From: an uncultured Moraxella sp.
Lineage (GTDB): Bacteria > Pseudomonadota > Gammaproteobacteria > Pseudomonadales > Moraxellaceae
Assembly (NCBI GenBank): GCA_937889485.1
Contig: CALAPG010000350.1
Span: 1 to 5,185, forward strand
DNA: 5,185 bases
Direction: 5' to 3'
The notes beneath the pieces were generated by a model. The model ran no database searches. It saw only the letters and a program-made list of their open reading frames with translations, and was not told the DNA's origin. The position numbers were made by a program, and so were the translations under genes. Shown here piece after piece: positions 1 through 5,185 of the stretch (position 1 is its first letter; the number at the start of each line of letters is the position of its first letter).

Positions 1-61
1 TGCGTGTTATCGTACCATTGAGAAGCCCTTTATGTACCGACCCCACCGTAACCGTTCGTGA
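1..61 (+). CDS. C-terminal end of a probable acyltransferase-3 family protein (partial, cut by left edge)
   Basis: The frame beginning at position 2 is open from the left edge to a TGA at 59-61 and encodes 19 residues, ACYRTIEKPFMYRPHRNRS. The piece Y-R-x-I-E-K-P-F followed by a short basic tail resembles the end of acyltransferase-3 (OafA/YrhL-like) integral membrane proteins, where the last transmembrane helix is followed by an (I/F)E(K/R)PF motif and a cytosolic basic tail. Such proteins acylate cell-surface sugars or lipids. What is seen is only this short tail; the family assignment is inference from the motif. The gene is on the same strand as cysE, with 89 bp between its stop and the cysE start. 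The inverted repeat and promoter in that gap suggest separate transcription. It could also be a chance open frame, since 19 codons is short. Confidence 0.5.
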   Translation, partial: ACYRTIEKPFMYRPHRNRS

Positions 62-63
62 GT

Positions 64-97
64 TTCATGCGCTATGACAGTAGCATAGCGCAATGAA
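64..97. repeat. Inverted repeat / stem-loop between the upstream gene and cysE
   Basis: The arms TGCGCTATG (68-76) and CATAGCGCA (84-92) are perfect 9-bp reverse complements around a 7-nt loop. Allowing one bulged A at 93, pairing extends outward to TTCA (64-67) and TGAA (94-97), giving a 13-bp stem. It begins 2 nt after the stop of the left-edge gene, so it may act as that gene's 3' stabiliser or terminator, but only TTGACTT follows and there is no clean T-run. It also lies just upstream of the cysE extended -10 box, so it could instead be an operator. The sequence alone does not decide between these. Confidence 0.55.
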
Positions 98-106
98 TTG
101 ACTTCA

Positions 107-115
107 TGCTATGAT
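107..115 (+). promoter_or_regulatory. Extended -10 promoter for cysE
   Basis: TGCTATGAT matches the extended -10 pattern TGnTATAAT with one mismatch. It would start transcription near 122, leaving a leader of about 29 nt before the cysE ATG. No good -35 hexamer sits at the usual distance; TTGACT at 98-103 is too close to serve this box, which fits an extended -10 promoter. GATAAT (113-118) is an overlapping alternative -10. The gpmI promoter in this window has the nearly identical TGCTATAAT. Confidence 0.45.
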
Positions 116-150
116 AATCATCTAAAAATTGATTATTAGCGGTTATTTGT

Positions 151-1098
151 ATGTTATCTGCCACTCGCAACCTTTCAAAAAAAATCCTTGCCCTCAAAAC
201 CGAGCTTCAAGAAGATATCCAAGCCGTGTTTGACCGTGACCCTGCTGCACGTAATACGTTTGAGGTACTGCTCACCTACCCTGGGGTACATGCGTTGCTG
301 ATGCATCGCGTGGCACATCGTATGTGGCAACATGATAAAAAAAGCTTGGCGCGTTTTGTATCCTTTGGCAACCGTTTTTTGACAGGCATTGAAATCCATC
401 CTGCTGCCAAAATCGGGCGACGTTTTTTTATTGACCACGGCATGGGCGTGGTCATTGGTGAAACCGCGGAGATTGGCAACGATGTGACTTTATACCATGG
501 CGTCACGCTTGGCGGTGTGTCTTTAAATGAAGGCAAACGCCATCCAACCCTTGAAGACGGGGTGGTAGTAGGTGCTGGCGCAAAGGTTCTAGGCGGTTTT
601 ACGGTGGGTAAATATGCCAAAATTGGCTCAAATGCCGTGGTGGTCAAAGAAGTGCCCGCAGGCGCTACCATGGTGGGAAGTGCCGCGCGCCTGATTCATG
701 ATAAAACCAAAGCACAGCAAATGGGGCTAGACAGTTTAGCGGATAATGGGGTTGCACCACCACAAGAAGCGCTTGGCAGCGACGAGATACGCGCCGGCTC
801 ACCACAAAAACCTGTTCAAGATCAAGATGATTGTAACAAGCATCACCTAGAACAAGCGGGTGTTTTTCATCAATATGGTATTGACCCTAACAGCCAAGAC
901 CCCGTGGCAATGACTTTTATCAAAATGCTAGCGCATATTCGACAATCTGAGGCACGGCTAGATGAACTACAAAATGCCATGTGCAAGCTTGACCCAACAT
1001 TTTGTAAAAAACGTTACGAAAAGCTCAAGGTTAATGATTTAGATGCCGTTGATCCTCAGTTTTTTACACACCCATCCCAATCAATCAATGGCGGTTGA
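151..1098 (+). CDS. cysE: Serine O-acetyltransferase CysE
   Basis: CysE transfers acetyl from acetyl-CoA to L-serine in the cytosol, giving O-acetylserine for cysteine synthase; it is the first committed step of cysteine synthesis. The 315-residue product has a short N-terminal helical domain (about 15-75, including FEVLLTYPG) and then a left-handed beta-helix of hexapeptide repeats (about 80-180). Family motifs are [11 protein letters not shown] (79-89), [15 protein letters not shown] (95-109), GVTLGG (117-122) and KRHP (129-132). His96 and His131 match the catalytic and substrate His158 and His193 of E. coli CysE. Glu81 replaces the E. coli Asp143, as in the shorter Bacillus-type enzymes with the same GIEIHP motif. 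The N-terminus is shorter than in E. coli, but the C-terminus runs about 130 residues past the beta-helix: a Gln/Asp-rich linker, then HQYGIDP (240-246) and a helical stretch. ATG at 151 has only a weak AGCGG (138-142) upstream, and no later start keeps the N-terminal domain. It converges on ctpA. Confidence 0.95.
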   Translation: MLSATRNLSKKILALKTELQEDIQAVFDRDPAARNTFEVLLTYPGVHALLMHRVAHRMWQHDKKSLARFVSFGNRFLTGIEIHPAAKIGRRFFIDHGMGVVIGETAEIGNDVTLYHGVTLGGVSLNEGKRHPTLEDGVVVGAGAKVLGGFTVGKYAKIGSNAVVVKEVPAGATMVGSAARLIHDKTKAQQMGLDSLADNGVAPPQEALGSDEIRAGSPQKPVQDQDDCNKHHLEQAGVFHQYGIDPNSQDPVAMTFIKMLAHIRQSEARLDELQNAMCKLDPTFCKKRYEKLKVNDLDAVDPQFFTHPSQSINGG

Positions 1099-1120
1099 TG
1101 GCGGCGATAATGCCATCCAC

Positions 1121-2656
1121 TTAAAATATCTGTGGGTTATTGGTGGGCTGAATACGGTATTGGTTGGGGCGAGTGATACTCTGCAAGCGCTGTATTAGCT
1201 GGTTTTCCCAAGTAGTTTCGGCGCCGCTTAGCGCAACGTCTGGTTGTACGCCAATACCGTCAATTTTTTCGCCTTTGCTAGAATAATAATGTGCCACCGT
1301 AAGTTTGATGGCTTCATCATTGTCTAATGGCACAATGCTTTGAATAGAGCCCTTACCGTAGCTGGTTTCGCCATAGATTTTGGCGCGTTGGTTGTTTTGC
1401 AGGCTGCTTGCTAGCACTTCCGCTGCCGAGGCTGAGTAACGATTTTGCAGTACTACCAAAGGGATTTCGGCAAATTGGGCGTTGCCGTGTGTGGTCATGA
1501 CCTCTTGCAAACCTTGGCGATTTTTGATTTCAACTACTTCTTTATTTGTCATAAATAAGCTTGCGATATCATTGGCGGCAGACAACACCCCACCAGGGTT
1601 GTTGCGAAGGTCTAGTACAATCATGGTGAAGGGTTGGTCAAGTTTTGCCAATGCCAACAAAAATTGCTGCTGGGTGTTGTTTTGAAAAACAGGGATTTGT
1701 ACCACGGCGATACCATCGATTATGTTGGCGTTAATCGCTTGCTGCTGTACTAAGGTGCGCTGCACGCTTAGCATGTGTTTGCGCCGTCCTTTATCTGAAA
1801 TCACTAGCCTAACCTGTGTGCCTGCAATACCCGTGAGAAGCTGTTCCACGTCTTGCTGGGTTCTGTCTTCTTCAAGTTTATTGTCATTAATTTGGTGCAA
1901 ATAATTGCCACGCTGCACCCCTGCTTTTGCCGCGGGCGAGTTGGCGAGCACTTCATCAAATACCCAAGCTTGTACATCTGGGTGATAACTCACCGACACG
2001 CCAATACTGCCAATATCCCCTTCGGTAAATAGCCGCAAATTTTCAAAAGACTGCGCGTCTAAGTATTCTGAATACGGGTCAAGGGCAGCTAATGTGCCTG
2101 CCATGGCATTGGCAAATAATGTTTCATCATCCACATTACTGACATATTCTTGACGGATGGTATCAATCATTTTGACAAATTTTTCGATGGTCAGCGGCGA
2201 TACCGCACCGAGTGGAACTTGTTGGATGTCTGTATTTGCCACGCTCAGCGGTTGGTCGCCTGCGTTGGCAATGGCGGTGGGTACGGTGGGGCTATTTGGG
2301 GGGACTGCCGTGTCAATATCTACCTCACCACCATCATCGCCTTCTATGTCAGATGCGCCTGCCTGAACGGTACCGTTGGCAGCAGTCATCTTGTTGGTAT
2401 GGGTATTAGCGCTGGCTGGTTTGTTAGCGATAGCTTCGGTGATTTCAAGTTTGACTACCCGTTGCTCAGCGGTGGGTTTTTTTTGAGCATGTGAGGCTGC
2501 CCGCGGCTGCAAGCTGCTACTAGCAACCGTGACCCCATGGCTGGTAGGTGATGGGGGTTTTGCCCCTGTGGCCGTGCTGACACCCCATAAGCCCAGCACC
2601 AGTGCCTGTGTCAATACCGTTTGGCACATTGCCTGTGTGTTTCGCTGTTTTGCCAT
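1121..2656 (-). CDS. ctpA: S41 family C-terminal processing protease (CtpA-like, periplasmic)
   Basis: Tail-specific serine proteases of family S41A cleave periplasmic proteins near their C-termini, including peptidoglycan hydrolases in several proteobacteria. The 511-residue product (numbered from the ATG at 2656) starts with a basic n-region and a modest hydrophobic stretch ending near STATGA (27-32), consistent with a Sec signal peptide. Next comes a Pro/Ala/Thr/Ser-rich linker (about 33-150) with an acidic patch near 103-116. The S41 helical segment (about 155-205, including ALDPYSEYL), a PDZ domain (about 208-297) and the protease core (about 300-475) follow. The Ser-Lys dyad is Ser410 (in SASAAEV) and Lys435 (in SYGKGS), with Gln439 four residues on, the spacing known for CtpB/CtpA. 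LDLRNNPGG is the conserved strand before the active site. Related proteins are often 400-450 residues; the excess is the linker. The start is 25 bp after the gpmI stop, indicating one operon. An ATG at 2671 is in frame but lacks a ribosome site. Confidence 0.92.
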   Translation of the reverse strand: MAKQRNTQAMCQTVLTQALVLGLWGVSTATGAKPPSPTSHGVTVASSSLQPRAASHAQKKPTAEQRVVKLEITEAIANKPASANTHTNKMTAANGTVQAGASDIEGDDGGEVDIDTAVPPNSPTVPTAIANAGDQPLSVANTDIQQVPLGAVSPLTIEKFVKMIDTIRQEYVSNVDDETLFANAMAGTLAALDPYSEYLDAQSFENLRLFTEGDIGSIGVSVSYHPDVQAWVFDEVLANSPAAKAGVQRGNYLHQINDNKLEEDRTQQDVEQLLTGIAGTQVRLVISDKGRRKHMLSVQRTLVQQQAINANIIDGIAVVQIPVFQNNTQQQFLLALAKLDQPFTMIVLDLRNNPGGVLSAANDIASLFMTNKEVVEIKNRQGLQEVMTTHGNAQFAEIPLVVLQNRYSASAAEVLASSLQNNQRAKIYGETSYGKGSIQSIVPLDNDEAIKLTVAHYYSSKGEKIDGIGVQPDVALSGAETTWENQLIQRLQSITRPNQYRIQPTNNPQIF

Positions 2657-2659
2657 ACA

Positions 2660-2668
2660 CCTACTTCC
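2660..2668 (-). promoter_or_regulatory. Ribosome binding site selecting the ctpA start at 2656
   Basis: On the minus strand GGAAGTAGG lies at 2668-2660. GGAAG sits 7 nt before the ATG at 2656, and AGG sits 3 nt before it. The in-frame ATG at 2671 has only TTCACAACGT before it, which does not resemble a Shine-Dalgarno site. The shorter start MAKQ is therefore preferred, and it also puts the basic residues at the very front of the signal peptide. Confidence 0.55.
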
Positions 2669-2681
2669 CATACGTTGTGAA

Positions 2682-4325
2682 TTAGTTAGAGATAATTAGG
2701 CTATTACCTGTCATTTCTTGGGGTTGTGGCAGGTTCATGAGTGCCAATAGCGTGGGCGCCACGTCCGAGAGTTTACCACCGTCTCGAATACTTATGTTGT
2801 CAGTCTGCTCGCTCACATAAATGAGTGGTACCAATTCTGTGGTATGTTGGGTATGCACTTGCCCGCTATCGTAATCTTGCATTTGTTCTACATTGCCGTG
2901 GTCTGCGGTGATAAGTAAATGCCCGTGATTTGCTAGCACACAATCAGCAATGGTTTTGACACAGTTATCAAGGGTTTCAACCGCTTTTACTGCTGCCGCA
3001 AATACCCCTGTATGCCCAACCATGTCCCCATTAGCGTAGTTGACGATGAGTACGTCAAACTCTCCCGAATCAATGGCACAGGTCAATTGCTGCGTAACTT
3101 CATATGCACTCATTTCTGGCTGTAAATCATAGGTTGCCACGGCAGGTGAGCTGACCAAAATCCGTTTTTCGCCTTGGTATTCCGCCTCTCGCCCACCACT
3201 AAAGAAAAACGTAACATGGGCATATTTTTCGGTCTCTGCAATACGAAGCTGGGTTTTACCTTGGTTTTGTAGATATTCACCCAAGGTATTGGTCAAGGAC
3301 GTGGGTAAAAATGCGGTGCTGGTCACCGCGCTTGCCGCTAGGACATCGGAGTATTTGGTGAGCATGACAAATTTTGACAATGCAGGGGTTTTAGCACGGC
3401 TAAACCCATCAAAATCTGGCAATGCCAAGGCTTGGCTGATTTCACGCGCCCGATCGGCTCGAAAATTCATAAAAATCACGCTGTCATGGTCATTGATAGC
3501 CCCAAAATTGGCAGGCTGATTGGGGTAGCTAATCCAAGTGGGTTTGACAAACTCATCAGACTCATCCGCGCCATAGGCGGCTTCAATGCCTTCGCTTGCG
3601 CTATTGACCACCCGCACTGCTTTGGCCTGGGTCAATAAGTCATACGCTTGTTGCACCCGATCCCAGCGATTATCACGATCCATCGCGTAGTAGCGCCCTA
3701 CGAGGCTGACCAAATAGACCTTGCCAAGGTATTTTTCATTTAGCCCATCTATGGCACTTGTGAATTGCGCCAAGTAATGGTCAGCACTTTTGGGCGGGGT
3801 ATCACGTCCATCCAAAAACGCATGGACAAATACGGCTTTTGCCCCTTGTTGCAACGCCAGCTCACACATTGCTACGAGGTGATCTTGGTGAGAATGCACA
3901 CCGCCATCAGATAATAGCCCCATGATATGCACGTTTGCCTGTTTGTCATTGGCAAGTTTGACCGCCTCTACAAGAGCAGGGTTGCTAAAAAACTGTTTTT
4001 CACGGATTTCTTTATGAATACGTGTAGAGTCTTGGTACAGAACACGCCCCGCGCCCAAGTTCATATGCCCCACTTCTGAATTACCAAATTGCCCTGCAGG
4101 TAGCCCCACATCTTCACCCGAACCTGAGATAAGCCCATGCGGGTAGTGCTGATACAGCGCATCTAAATTTGGGGTATTCGCTGCTGCAATCGCATTGTCA
4201 CGGCTATCTTCTCGGTGCCCAAAGCCATCTAGAATCATCAAGACGTGGGGGATTTTTTTGGTGGTTGAAGACAAAGCAGGGGCATTTGGGGTGGCAGTCG
4301 TAGCGGAAGTGGACACTGGGTTCAT
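2682..4325 (-). CDS. gpmI: 2,3-bisphosphoglycerate-independent phosphoglycerate mutase GpmI
   Basis: GpmI interconverts 3- and 2-phosphoglycerate in glycolysis and gluconeogenesis through a phosphoserine intermediate and needs two Mn2+ ions. The 547-residue product spans the whole family length. LDGFG (32-36) supplies the first metal Asp (Asp33), and [14 protein letters not shown] (81-94) contains the nucleophile Ser83. Substrate-site residues include His144 (GGVHSH), Arg174/Asp175 (DGRDTPP), Arg211 and Arg217 (GRYYAMDRD), Arg289/Arg292 (NFRADR) and Lys367 (ETEKYAHVT). Metal ligands are Asp434/His438 (GDMVGHTG), Asp475/His476 (TADHGN) and a His in HTQHT (491-495). All are present, so the enzyme should be active. 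E. coli GpmI has about 515 residues; the excess is mostly a Ser/Thr/Ala-rich N-terminal tail of about 24 residues before [12 protein letters not shown]. The ATG at 4325 has GAGG (4334-4331) 5 nt upstream, and the next Met (30) lies inside the core fold, so this start holds. ctpA follows 25 bp downstream. Confidence 0.97.
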   Translation of the reverse strand: MNPVSTSATTATPNAPALSSTTKKIPHVLMILDGFGHREDSRDNAIAAANTPNLDALYQHYPHGLISGSGEDVGLPAGQFGNSEVGHMNLGAGRVLYQDSTRIHKEIREKQFFSNPALVEAVKLANDKQANVHIMGLLSDGGVHSHQDHLVAMCELALQQGAKAVFVHAFLDGRDTPPKSADHYLAQFTSAIDGLNEKYLGKVYLVSLVGRYYAMDRDNRWDRVQQAYDLLTQAKAVRVVNSASEGIEAAYGADESDEFVKPTWISYPNQPANFGAINDHDSVIFMNFRADRAREISQALALPDFDGFSRAKTPALSKFVMLTKYSDVLAASAVTSTAFLPTSLTNTLGEYLQNQGKTQLRIAETEKYAHVTFFFSGGREAEYQGEKRILVSSPAVATYDLQPEMSAYEVTQQLTCAIDSGEFDVLIVNYANGDMVGHTGVFAAAVKAVETLDNCVKTIADCVLANHGHLLITADHGNVEQMQDYDSGQVHTQHTTELVPLIYVSEQTDNISIRDGGKLSDVAPTLLALMNLPQPQEMTGNSLIISN

Positions 4326-4360
4326 GATGGCCTCAAAATAAACGCGTAAAAATTTTTTCC

Positions 4361-4369
4361 ATTATAGCA
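4361..4369 (-). promoter_or_regulatory. Extended -10 promoter for the gpmI-ctpA operon
   Basis: Read on the minus strand this is TGCTATAAT, a perfect extended -10 element with the consensus TATAAT at 4366-4361. Transcription would start near 4354, leaving a leader of about 29 nt before the gpmI ATG. The best upstream hexamer is TTGAGC, 15 bp before TATAAT, so recognition probably rests on the extended -10. Confidence 0.65.
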
Positions 4370-4401
4370 TAGCTCATTGGTGCTCAAAAATGCAGATTTG
4401 C

Positions 4402-4411
4402 CACAATTGTG
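4402..4411. repeat. Perfect 10-bp palindrome, possible operator
   Basis: CACAATTGTG is its own reverse complement. It lies about 50 bp upstream of the predicted gpmI start of transcription and about 90 bp upstream of the 6S promoter, where an activator or repressor dimer could bind. I cannot tie it to a known regulator. It is the only notable element I see in 4381-4500. Confidence 0.3.
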
Positions 4412-4501
4412 TTATTTTCGCGGCATTACCGCCCACGGCTGACGGCTGTCAACACTGAGCATGGGACAACACACAGGGTCACAAAACACGGGGCAGCATT
4501 T

Positions 4502-4530
4502 TTGCATTGGGCTTTTGGATCTGTTACAAT
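4502..4530 (+). promoter_or_regulatory. Sigma70 promoter of the 6S RNA gene
   Basis: The -35 box TTGCAT (4502-4507) and -10 box TACAAT (4525-4530) each match consensus at four or five of six bases and are separated by exactly 17 bp. The expected start is the A at about 4537, 7 nt after the -10 box, where the closing stem of the 6S RNA begins. Confidence 0.8.
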
Positions 4531-4536
4531 AGGTTC

Positions 4537-4730
4537 ATCTGGGGTACTCGCCAGTTTATGGTATTACCTGAGCTGATAATTTTTATTAGGGTATGCGTTC
4601 TTTTCACTTGTTGTGCAGGCCTGCATCTAGTTTGACTAGCATGACTCAGGAAGCCTTAAGAGTGGCTGCCATACCCACCCTGAACGCGTCAGTTCATGGG
4701 TTCACATAGACAGCGGTACTCTGGAGCCTC
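4537..4730 (+). ncRNA. ssrS: 6S RNA
   Basis: 6S RNA imitates an open promoter, binds sigma70-RNA polymerase and damps transcription in stationary phase. Two segments match E. coli 6S RNA closely: CCTGAGCTGATA (4567-4578, one difference) and GAAGCCTTAA (4650-4659, identical), followed by CACCCTGAAC and GGGTTCA in the same order as in E. coli. The fold fits a long rod with a central opening. The 5' arm at 4538-4551 pairs with the 3' arm at 4713-4725 (GCGGTACTCTGGA), including G-U pairs and one bulged base. GGGTATG (4589-4595) pairs with CATACCC (4670-4676) as an inner stem, and CTAG/CTAG (4627-4638) can cap the end. The length of about 190 nt is normal for the family. The gene has its own sigma70 promoter and a terminator directly after. 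The exact 3' end is uncertain by several bases. Unlike E. coli, no ygfA follows; the next gene converges from the other strand. Confidence 0.93.
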
Positions 4731-4735
4731 ACATC

Positions 4736-4773
4736 AAAAAACCACTAACCTATTATGGATCAGTGGTTTTTTT
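4736..4773. terminator. Bidirectional intrinsic terminator between ssrS and the permease gene
   Basis: AAAAAACCACT (4736-4746) and AGTGGTTTTTT (4762-4772) are reverse complements around a 15-nt loop. The + strand ends in a T-run after the stem and the minus strand likewise, so the same hairpin can end both ssrS and the permease gene, whose stop is 41 bp to the right. Confidence 0.85.
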
Positions 4774-4813
4774 CTATAAGCCATCTAAATTTAGATCAAG
4801 GTTTATATCAAAA

Positions 4814-5185
4814 TCAGCTCAAAAAAATCAATTTTGCCAATAAAATAATGGTCAATACCCACACGGCAATGCTGATTTCTTTATGACGTCCACTAACAAG
4901 TTTTGCGATAGTATAGGTAATAAAACCCAGTGCAATACCGTCTGCAATGGAAAACGTGAGTGGCGTTAGTAGTAGTACCACGGCAACGGGTGATGCTTCC
5001 GTTAAGTCATCCCAGTCAATCTCACGCAAGGTAAATAGCATCAGTACGGCGACATAAAAAATCGCGCCAGCGGTAGCATATGCAGGAATCATACCCGCCA
5101 ATGGGGCAAAAAAGAGCGCCAACAAAAATAACGCGCCAACCACAATGGCAGTCAAACCCGTACGACCACCAGCCGCTACCCCAGC
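4814..5185 (-). CDS. NCS2 family (AzgA-type) purine permease, C-terminal part, cut by right edge
   Basis: The AzgA group of NCS2 transporters are inner-membrane proton symporters for adenine, guanine or hypoxanthine. The frame is open from the right edge to a TGA at 4816-4814 and gives 123 residues; full-length members have about 430-450, so the first two thirds lie outside. The fragment opens with AGVAAGGRTGLTA, the conserved motif of this family. It continues with hydrophobic segments near 11-30 and 33-52, the IDWDDLTE loop (56-63), PLTFSIADGIALGFITY (about 75-91) and a last helix near 105-122. These features fit AzgA proteins such as PbuG, GhxP and AdeP rather than the UraA/xanthine branch; the exact base transported cannot be told from the C-terminus. 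An apparent internal TTG start at 5155 is not the real start, since the conserved motif continues upstream without a break. Confidence 0.9.
   Translation of the reverse strand, partial: AGVAAGGRTGLTAIVVGALFLLALFFAPLAGMIPAYATAGAIFYVAVLMLFTLREIDWDDLTEASPVAVVLLLTPLTFSIADGIALGFITYTIAKLVSGRHKEISIAVWVLTIILLAKLIFLS

Noticed and set aside
98..103. TTGACT as a -35 box for cysE
   Set aside because: It is only 6-9 bp from the good -10 boxes, and at 17-19 bp spacing only poor -10 candidates (TCTAAA, TAAAAA) are found.
177..184. Run of eight A near the 5' end of cysE, and a matching eight-A run in ctpA (minus strand, 2477-2484)
   Set aside because: Both simply encode Lys-Lys; eight is short for a phase-variation tract and both frames are intact, so there is no sign of a switch.
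276..671. 131-residue open frame antisense to cysE
   Set aside because: It lies inside a well-conserved enzyme gene on the opposite strand, has no recognisable motif and no ribosome site; it is a by-product of cysE codon composition.
1097..1117. GATGGC/GCCATC hairpin as a terminator for cysE or ctpA
   Set aside because: The stem is only 6 bp with a 9-nt loop, and no T-run follows on either strand.
2150..2494. 114-residue open frame antisense to ctpA, with two overlapping shorter ones
   Set aside because: It falls over the low-complexity linker of ctpA, has no family motif, and competes with overlapping frames, as expected from a biased-composition stretch.
4491..4508. Small inverted repeat GCATTTTTGC before the 6S promoter
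   Set aside because: Three-base arms around a T-run are common by chance and overlap the -35 box.

Overview
The window looks like ordinary chromosomal housekeeping DNA from a gammaproteobacterium, most likely of the Moraxellaceae (Moraxella/Psychrobacter/Acinetobacter side). The main reasons are a gammaproteobacterial-type 6S RNA, a gpmI gene followed directly by a periplasmic C-terminal processing protease, and moderate GC content. The genus is inference. I see no insertion sequence, prophage gene, CRISPR array or tRNA.

Layout, left to right. Positions 1-61 hold the last 19 codons of a + strand gene whose tail resembles the C-terminus of an acyltransferase-3 (OafA-like) membrane protein. 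Just after its stop lies an inverted repeat (64-97), then an extended -10 promoter (107-115) and cysE (151-1098, +), a serine O-acetyltransferase with a long C-terminal extension. cysE converges on a minus-strand pair with only 22 bp between the stops. The pair is gpmI (2682-4325), the cofactor-independent phosphoglycerate mutase, followed by an S41 protease, ctpA (1121-2656). It is read as one operon from an extended -10 promoter at 4361-4369.

The 488-bp stretch 4326-4813 has no protein gene. It contains the gpmI promoter, a 10-bp palindrome (4402-4411), and a well-formed sigma70 promoter (4502-4530) driving a 6S RNA gene (ssrS, about 4537-4730, +). A hairpin (4736-4773) with an A-tract on one side and a T-tract on the other can terminate both ssrS and the gene converging on it. 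That gene (4814 to the right edge, -) is the C-terminal part of an AzgA-type NCS2 purine permease. Within 4381-4500 I see nothing else I can support.

The genes serve separate roles: cysteine synthesis, glycolysis, periplasmic proteolysis, global control of sigma70 RNA polymerase, and purine uptake. No new multi-gene system is apparent. The most informative item is the 6S RNA locus: it is non-coding, its parts can be read directly, and it is not followed by ygfA as it is in E. coli. The unusual protein features are a roughly 115-residue low-complexity linker in the protease, the CysE C-terminal extension, and a Ser/Thr/Ala-rich N-terminal tail on GpmI.
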